Positions 56,541-64,000 of a stretch of DNA of 64,000 nt are shown here, in pieces. Every line of letters begins with the position of its first letter. The stretch's first letter is position 1. Location of the stretch: assembly GCA_958298945.1 (NCBI GenBank), contig OY282610.1, forward strand, positions 42,725,667 through 42,789,666, read 5' to 3'. Both the position numbers and the translations under genes were made by a program. Source of the stretch: Atherix ibis (Eukaryota > Arthropoda > Insecta > Diptera > Athericidae). The notes beneath the pieces are model-generated. The model was not told the DNA's origin, did not search any database, and was given only the letters and a program-made list of their open reading frames with translations.

Positions 56541-57700
56541 ACAGTGGCTACATTTATAGTCCCTATAACTGCCATACTTCTTGCAGTTATAGCAACGGGT
56601 AAACCCAATTTAGTCCCGAATAGGACAACAGCTCCACCCTATGTATGCCCTTCCTTGGTTTAGTGAGGCTTTCCTCTGTTCAGGGCTTACTTTTATTACC
56701 CAGTTCGTTGTAGCTGCTTTCCTGTTCCCAGTACGATGGCTGATTCTTGGCAGTCCGCTCTGATTTTTATTCAAGCCATTGAGGCTCTTTTCAATGAGCG
56801 ACTCGCGCAATTCCTCTAGCGTAATTTCCCTCGAAACACCACTTAGAATCAGCCTGCGATTATTTCCACGGCTCTCATATACGTGCAGTCCTGCCTTTGC
56901 AAGTTGCACGCACGCAGCTATTTTCTGGGCACCGATAGCCGTAGCTGTCTCGATTACCAGCTCATTCTCCCCTGTTCTCCTCAGCGCTATTACTTTGATG
57001 CCAGCTTTGCCAGGATTTAGGGTCTTCTTAAGTATCCTGTCGACTTCCTCCCTTGTCTTCAGGTTCGAGTTGGCAGATGGAAAGACCCTGACCGAGTATA
57101 CCTTGGGTACAGGCTTTGCTGCTTTTGCTGGGTAGTTAGTTGCCTGTTTGGTAGTCGCTTTCCTCGCAACATCAGCAAAAACTCAGCCTAGAGTTTATCT
57201 TCGATGGTACATTTTACGCTGGGTTAGTCAGTAGATTTTGCACATTTACGGATCCCCTTTCCATTATCTTTTTCCAGGGAAGGAATTAACCCCTTCTGTA
57301 GGTCCCTTCTGAGCTCTGAGCACTGCATTTTCTGTTGCTAGCTTTGCCACTGTCTCATTCAGGACCATAAGGAGTTCCAATATCTCCACTACATCTTTTC
57401 CGAGGGTCTCCCCAAGGGCCAGTTTATTAACTGCCCTCTTAAGCCTCCTGTATCAGTGGTGGTTTTCACCTCATAACTTTAGCGACCGAGTGCAGCGTAC
57501 CTTCCCTGTTGCTCCCCCACAACAGCACTAGTGCTTTGTTGCAAGGTTCGCTTTCTCGAAAGAATATAGCTGCTGACGTAATCAGAATCGGTGATGCTGC
57601 TACCCGATAAAACTTTGTCGGTAGCAGTCTTCTCCTGAACCAGCTCGTCTGGCTCATTTTTCCTTCCCTTCTTCTTTTTTTTTGGTTCATCCTTCCCAAG
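56541..57700 (-). mobile_element. R1-like LINE ORF1 (gag-like) fragment
   Basis: On the minus strand, 56909 downward reads LAKAGLHVYESRGNNRRLIL, SGVSREITLEELRESLIEKS and WVIKVSPEQRKASLNQGRAY; 56540-56620 continues as IGFTRCYNCKKYGSYRDYKC, a CCHC-type zinc-knuckle region. The N-terminal part near 57700 is in other frames. It is the gag-like protein that binds LINE RNA. It is joined back-to-back with the RT fragment on the other strand, so the two are from different elements. Confidence 0.7.
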
Positions 57701-59211
57701 TTATTTTTTTATATGGTAAAAATATGCGAAATATATTAGGTAGTTACTGTATTCCTTAATATTTTGTCTACTTACAGTGTGCCCTAAAAATGATGAAAAA
57801 ATTTATTTTTGTACTTACTGTTAGAGCAAGGGCGTTAGCCGGAATGTCAAAAAGATATCCCGGCTTTGCGTCACAGAACTGAAAGCCCGTACTTTAATTC
57901 AGCAGGACCAGTACAAACTCCTCGTTGTCGCCCTGTTGATGATGATGATGATTCCCTGATTTAGCAGCACTCGGTATGTCTACGTCTAGTATGCACTGGT
58001 TGTGAGTTCGAATCCGGCCGGTAAGCTTCGTAGCTAAGGTGACCTTTAGTTGTCATAGAATAGTCTGATTTTTCATGGTTCTAAGATTTTCCATTTCTGT
58101 ACAAATGTTATTAGAAAAGTCGTTTAAAAAGAAATTCATCCATTCTTAATTAATTTTTATTTTTAAGATTTCAATCATCAACTAAGAAGAAATCTTATCA
58201 GGAAATGAGAATTAAAAGAAAAGAAAAATTGCCTTAATTTTTCTTCAATAAGAATCATGACAACTTTAATATCAAAATGAATGCCAGAAAATATATATAA
58301 TATACAATATATTCATTAAAAAATAATAATTTTTCTTAAGGATATTTGATAAAATTGAAAATTGCCCAAAACACCTACTTTGACTACATAAAATGACAGT
58401 CGCGTCATTTGGGATAATAAATATTCTAAATGTCAAAATGTTTCGTTAAAAAATAATTATTTTTTTTATCTATTTTTAAATGTTATTTGGATAATTTTCT
58501 TATATATGAAAATATCAATTTATACGCAAACTTATGCAATTGTATTTACAGTAATGTAAAAGTTTTAATTCCAATTTGAAGTATTTTCTTTGTAAGCTTT
58601 TTTCTAAATCCGTTTATTTGATATTAACTGTTATTTTCTTCCCTAAAAATTCTATTTCACAAAGTTTATATATTGAATAGTATTCACACATATACATACA
58701 TGCATAACCATATGTGTAGGTAGGTTGCACGTGTAATAGAGGTTGCAGCTATCTTATTTATATCCTGAAAAGTCGCCTCATATTATATTACAAGATTACG
58801 AGATTATCTCCTGACTCTAAATTCACCGGTTTTGTTCCTGAAAATAATGGAAAATTTCTCACATTTGAAATTTGCTCGTCGCTAAACCAACTCCCCTCCC
58901 ACCCATAATTCTCCCATAGAAATTTAGCTTTTATGATTTTCTTGTGAATTATTTTTTATTTTATTTTTTCTATGATTCTCATTTACTTTGTTCAGTTAAT
59001 TATTTTTGTTATCATTTAATATGTTTACGTAAAAGAGAGACTAGCTATTGTGATGAAAAAAAGTATTACCAAAAAAGAAAATTTTAAATAAGAGACGAAA
59101 TTCCATAGTATGAAGATCTTCTATGCTGAAAGTTTAAAGATAAACTTTAAGGCTTATATCTTTAAGGTTAGATATATTTTTGTGATAACTAAAATTTAAT
59201 AAAATACCATA
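57701..59211. other. Intergenic region with a possible SINE fragment
   Basis: 57930-58080 contains a (GAT)n tract and ggttgtgagttcgaatccgg, matching the internal B box of a tRNA promoter. It is followed by gtgacctttagttgtcatagaatag, which resembles 62103-62129. This may be a tRNA-derived SINE; an A box and tail were not identified. The rest, to 59211, is AT-rich without a gene. Confidence 0.35.
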
Positions 59212-60114
59212 CGAGGTCTGTTAAAAAAGTATCGGCAATTTAGTGGTTTTTTTTCAAAAATTGTTTATTTATTCATGAATATCTATTTTGTCCCCTTTAA
59301 AGTAATCCCCACCAGATATAATACATTTGTGCCAACGTTTTTTCCAATCATCGAAGCACTTCAAAAAATCATTTTTTGTGATCTTGTTCAGCTCCTTCTT
59401 CGATGCCGTCTTTACCTCCTCAATCGTAGTGTAGCGTCGGCCTTTCATGGGGCTCTTCAGTTTTGGGAACAAGAAAAAGTCACAGGGGGTCAGATCTAGC
59501 GAATACGGTGGCTGCGGCATTATTAGTGTGTTATTTTTAGCCAAAAATTCGCGTACAAGCAACGATGCGTGAGCAGGGGCGTTAGCATGGTGCAAAGGCC
59601 AATTTTTGTTCTTCCACAAATCCGAGCGTTTCTGGCAGATTGCTTCACGCAACTTGCGCATAACTTGCAGGTAATATTCCTTTCTGGAATCTACCCTGTG
59701 GCGAAAACTTATGATGCACTACGCCCCTGCAATCGAAGAAAACTGTAAGCAAAACCTTCACATTCGACACCTTGGCTTTTCGTCATTCACATCTTCTCGG
59801 CCCTCTGCCGACATTTTGTACCCACCGATAAACGTTGCTTCGGTCCAAGATAACGTCACCATATGCCACAGTCAACATTCGCAATGCGTCCGTGCAATTA
59901 ATTTTGTTTTTCATACAAAATTTGATACAGATTCTTTGATCCATTTTTTGGAATTGGCAAAAATCGATGACGAGCCAAAACACGTGCAAGGAAAGCAGCT
60001 GTCAAAAATTAACTGAACATTCAAAATGGCTGAATCTGTCGGCATAAGTTAGAGACATGAGTACCAACATAACGCGGAAATTCAAAATCCTCGATACTTT
60101 TTGAATAGACCTCG
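59212..60114 (-). mobile_element. Mariner F2 (DD34D), internally deleted
   Basis: Ends CGAGGTCTGTTAAAAAAGTA at 59212 and the complement ending CCTCG at 60114, with TA on both sides. The minus strand has the N-terminus near 59942 (MDQRICIKFCMKNKINC, then TDALRMLTVAYGD) and the C-terminal half in 59269-59661 (LREAICQKRSDLWKNKNWPL to GDYFKGDKIDIHE). The middle, with the first Asp, is deleted. The second catalytic Asp is Ala (LHHANAPAH, where the family has HHDNA). The third (LTPCDFFLF) is kept. Confidence 0.9.
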
Positions 60115-60258
60115 TATATGCAATAAAATATATTTTCATAACTTTTCTTTTAAATCATTTTTATTTTATGATAGAATATAGGAAATTGGTTAATCATAAT
60201 TGCTTTTATAGACTTGTGAATAATGTATGGGAGATAAAATTGACTTTTAATTATATTA

Positions 60259-61478
60259 TTGGGTTGTTCGGAAAGTAATTTTTTTTTTTTTAAATGAAAG
60301 ACAATTTTTTTCTAGTGATTAAATATTTTATTCAATTAAATATTGTTTAGTCTGATCTAATACCCTTTGCCATCTTTCTAGCAGTAGCATGATTCCATGC
60401 TCATAAAATGTTTGACCTTTGTTGGCAAAAAACTGATCCAAGTGATTTTTGACCTCCTCATTTGAATTAAACGTTTAACCGTCTAAAAAATTTTGCAGAG
60501 ACCGGAACAAATGATAATCGGAAGGTGCTAGGTCTGGCGAGTATGGTGGGTATGGCAGTATATCCCATCCAAGCTCTGAAAGCTTTTGCCGAGTGGTCAA
60601 ACTTGTATGTGGTTTCGCATTATCCTGTTGGACACTATAACTTTCCTATTAACAAATTCTGGTCTTTTTTCTTTAAGTGAATTATTCAATTTGTCCAACT
60701 GATGACAGTTCATTTCAGAATTGATCGTTGTGTTGCTCGGTAGAAGCTCAAAATAAATGGTTCCTTTGAAATCCACCAAACAGATAGCATAACCTTTTTT
60801 TAAATGAATATTGGCTTTCGAAGTGCTTTGAGCCGGTTCATCTTTTCGACTCCAGGATCTTTTGCGCTTAACATTATTGTAGACAACCCATTTCTCGTCC
60901 CTAGTGATGATACGCTTCACAAATGGATGATTTTCTTGGCGTTTTAGAAGCAAATCACAAACGTCAATGCGAAGTCATACATTTTTTTCCGTAAGAAGAT
61001 GAGGAACCCATTTGGCAAGATTTCAGATTAAACCTATCCATTTGAGATGATCATGAACGGTCGTATTTGATAAATTTAATCTCTCAACGATCTCATGAGT
61101 TATTATATCCTGGTTTGCATCAATTAATGCCTTTATTGTATCTTCATCAGCTTCAACTGGCCTTCCAGAACGTTGTGCATCTTCAAGATCAAAATTACCG
61201 AATCGCAATTTTGCAAACCAGTTTTGCCACTTTTTTTTCTTTCTTGAACATCATTTTTATCTTTTCTATAGTAAAAAAATAAAATATGCCGAAAATGCTG
61301 TTTTCCACTTTTCATATTTAAAAAAGAATCAACCAAAAACTACTGTGCAGTTTGAATAGAATTTTTGCATAAGCAAGCCTTGCTATATCAGCTGTCAAAA
61401 TATTTATGATTATACGGCTGAAGTGTGAAGTTAGTTGTGAAAAAATACAATTAAATTTTTAATTTCCGAAAAATCCAA
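60259..61478 (-). mobile_element. Mariner E1 (DD34D, mauritiana/cecropia-like), full length but decayed
   Basis: Left end TTGGGTTGTTCGGAAAGTAA at 60259 (TA at 60257-58); right end is the complement of TTGGATTTTTCGGAAATTAA, ending at 61478 (TA at 61479-80). The minus strand has HFRHILFFYYRKDKNDVQ, FGNFDLEDAQRSGRPVEADE, ERLNLSNTTVHDHLK, VKRIITRDEKWVVYNNVKRK (first Asp), and FELLPSNTTINSEMNCHQLD in several frames. The second Asp region (near 60600-60620) is scrambled by frameshifts. It cannot encode a transposase. Confidence 0.9.
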
Positions 61479-61480
61479 TA

Positions 61481-63424
61481 CTTAAGAACTTTATTTATCC
61501 TTAAAGAAAGAGAAAGTGCCCATTCGATATCAATAATTTTTGACATAATTCGGTAAGACAATAGCGGTTGTCCAATCTTAAATGCTTCAATTCACGAATA
61601 GAAAGGTTCTAAAGCATCTGCCTACATGGTGCACTAGTAATGCCCTCAAAGAAATACGTACACACTCTTTTTCAGTCGTTGAAGAGGTTATTTATGGATT
61701 CCCTCTGGATTTCCATATACCTAGAAGTGGCCTCTTTGTTTATTAAGAAAATTGCTTATATTAAAATGCTCTTCATCATTCATAATAAATTTTTTATAAA
61801 AAAATCATCATCTTGTCTATATAGCCCTAATTCTTCAAGGGTAGTTCTTCTGGAAGAAAAATCAAATAATGATTAATACTAAAATATCATCCTCTTCGGA
61901 GGAAAAACGATCGAATGTCTTATCAGAATTACCCATCTTAGTAGGATGATATCTTAAAGGGCAGCGCCTAGTGGGTAGGGTTCAAGCCCAACGTCCTGTT
62001 TTTAGAAAAGTCGATGAATTTTTTATAGTGACTCAAAATTATTTTTAGGGGAATTATTACAGTGTGAGGCCTTAGCCTTGCGGTCCTGAATAATAGACGC
62101 CAGGTGGCTCTTTAGATTGCCATAGAATGGCGCCGGTCCAATAAATGGTGTGCTTGCTCTCTTTTTCAGTAAGTTTGTTTACTAGCTCATGACTCTCAAT
62201 ACCCCGGTTACATTGTTGTGTATATCTAACTGATTTAGGACCATGAGGATATTTCAAACTAGCTTAAATTGAACATCAAGTAAGACAAGAGCTTTTAATG
62301 TCGGTTGGGTATGGGACATTACTTAGATTTTTATATTCTGTTACAAAGTTCTGTGGCCTAAAACATAAGAGGAATTTACCAAGAGCCTTATATACACTGC
62401 AATAAGGTCCTTTTAGTCCCGCTTCAATACATTACTATTATGTTTATATAGCGACAAAAGCTTGTATATTTTTTCATATATTATCATTAAATTTTCTCAT
62501 GCATTTCAGATACTAAATCCTATTTACATATTCAAACATTCAAGATGCTTAACTATTTCACTCACCTAATATCTGTTCACCAACAAGTCCATCTAAAAAA
62601 AAGTATATTTTGATAGCGAATAAAAGTGGAAAGATGCCAGCATACGAGTAACTCATAGCATAATGTAAAGCTACACTGTCCTTCAAAATAAGCACCCGAA
62701 GACTAGGCTTCTCGGATGGAAATTGAATATTCTGAATCAGAACATCGAAGAGATAAATCTTCGTCGATATTTTGGTATGAAATATTTGAAGGAAGTGGTT
62801 TGCAAATACCTAAGCAGCCACAATTTTTTCCAGATAAAGTTTGAATAGTGTAAGTGAACAGGTGATAGGCAATCTATCTTCAGGTAATCCACTCTGCCCC
62901 ATAATATATTCATACGTAGTTCTTCGAAGCAGCAAAAATTGATAAATTTTCATTTCTGTACTCTTCTATATATTGTATGTGAATATAGGGAAATATTTTC
63001 ATTAAATAATAACAAACCATTGAGACATATTTTGAATAGTTCTTGACTGAATAATAAATAAATAAAATTTGAGTACAAATACTTTTCCTATTTGGTCCGA
63101 ACGGTATATGACATCATAAATTTTGATATGTTTAATTATTGGGATCGTATTCATTATCATATCAAATACAAAAAATTATATGCCCAAGGTTCTTTTCTTC
63201 CTATTAATAGAATTTTTATTCGAGAATTATTATTAAACTCATCTGGTAACCACGCGACCGTCATAGCTAAATGTTAAAATTTATGTTTTTATATTATAGA
63301 AAATTCACAAGTTTGACTTACAAAAATCTAAAATGAGCCTATGGGAAATATTCCTAACCAAGAAGACAAGTTCCAGAGTGCGAAAGAAGGCATAAAATCC
63401 TTTAAGAGGGTCGAGGAAAAGGTG
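61481..63424. other. Region without a recognised gene; possible SINE fragment at 61955-62150
   Basis: gtagggttcaagcccaac near 61976 resembles a tRNA B box, and gtggctctttagattgccatagaatgg at 62103-62129 resembles 58039-58064, hinting at one dispersed short element. The remainder to 63424 shows short frames only. Confidence 0.3.
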
Positions 63425-63426
63425 TA

Positions 63427-64000
63427 TAAGCTTAAATCCGCTGTTTTTTAGTCAAAAAACACATGTTTTTTTACATAGAAAGCAAGAACAAATTTATTCA
63501 AAGTACTTGCCCCGTCTAGCTACACATTTTTCCCATCTCTCGGGCAATTTGTGGATATCACACCAAAAAAATTTCTTCTCTTTCGAGGCAAACCACTCAT
63601 CAAGCCATTTTCGGACGTCCTCGTAATAATCGAAGTGCTGCTCAGCGAGCGTGTGGCCCATCGACAAAAACAGATATTAGTCGGAAGGGGTCAGGTCTGG
63701 TGAATAAGCGGGGTGGAGTAGAATCTCCCAGTTGAGTGTCTCCAAGTACAATAGTTTCGGAAGATTTTTAACGTGTGCGATGGTGTGTTGTCGTGGAGAA
63801 AAATCAGCTTGTCATGTCTTTGTTGATAATCCGTCCTTTTTTCACGCAGAGTACTGTGCAATTTGATCAGTTGTTTGTGGTGGCGGTAGGCATTGACAGT
63901 TTCACCAGGATTCAACATCTCATAGTAGACGATACTCTGCTGATCCCACCAAACGCACAGCATCGTCTTCCGTCCGAAGCGATTTGGTCTTGGGGAAGAT
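63427..64000 (-). mobile_element. Mariner D2 (DD34D), cut by the window end
   Basis: TAAGCTTAAATCCGCTGTTT at 63427 after TA (63425-26), the same end as D1 at 9961. The minus strand encodes the C-terminal half: MLCVWWDQQSIVYYEMLNPG, LIFLHDNTPSH (second Asp) in 63691-63963; the frame then shifts, and GHTLAEQHFDYYEDV-like sequence lies near 63630. The other half of the element lies beyond 64000. Confidence 0.88.

Overview
The window looks like a repeat-dense, AT-rich stretch of an insect nuclear genome, most likely a fly. The evidence is one gene with an arthropod TATA/initiator promoter and a 69-nt intron, a large set of mariner elements of DD34D and DD41D type, R1-like and I-like LINEs, a Helitron, and two satellite arrays. 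There are no bacterial operons and no CRISPR. The exact taxon cannot be read from the sequence. The abundance of satellites and nested transposons suggests a heterochromatic or low-recombination location, which is an inference.

Layout: 300-3990 is a satellite of about 315-bp units. 5420-7448 holds the only host gene that can be supported, a two-exon secreted glycine/histidine-rich protein of 634 aa, probably a structural (cuticle- or silk-like) protein. 8925-12610 is a transposon nest: an I-like LINE remnant split by a mariner, which is itself split by an R1-like LINE. Two near-perfect hairpins lie in the same stretch. 14776-16862 and 37662-39789 are two copies of one composite, consisting of a degraded mariner, a tRNA-like sequence and a DD41D mariner. 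16914-19875 is a Tigger/pogo element carrying a nested DD34D mariner. 20150-24530 holds LINE and mariner fossils. 27160-33286 is a second satellite of about 163-bp units with clear higher-order repeats, followed by a 16-bp minisatellite. 33287-35752 is mariner within mariner, with a third mariner directly adjacent. 40010-43621 has a rearranged short mariner and a nearly complete DD34D mariner. 44050-49652 holds an R1-like LINE fossil and then a Helitron whose centre has been replaced by an I-like LINE with an open 2.4-kb RT/RNase H frame. 51540-57700 has a mariner with an uninterrupted 345-aa transposase frame, a hAT remnant, a DD41D-related element, and two LINE fragments on opposite strands. 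59212-61478 and 63427-64000 are three further mariners.

Apart from the glycine-rich gene, essentially all recognisable coding sequence is transposon-derived and mostly broken. The remaining intervals (12611-14775, 24531-27159, 35756-37439, 40426-42325, 49654-51500, 57700-59211, 61480-63424) are AT-rich and show no gene I can support; they could be intergenic or intronic. The order of insertion can be read from target-site duplications, which makes the window a useful record of successive transposon invasions. Family names and relationships come from recognising motifs by eye, not from searches.
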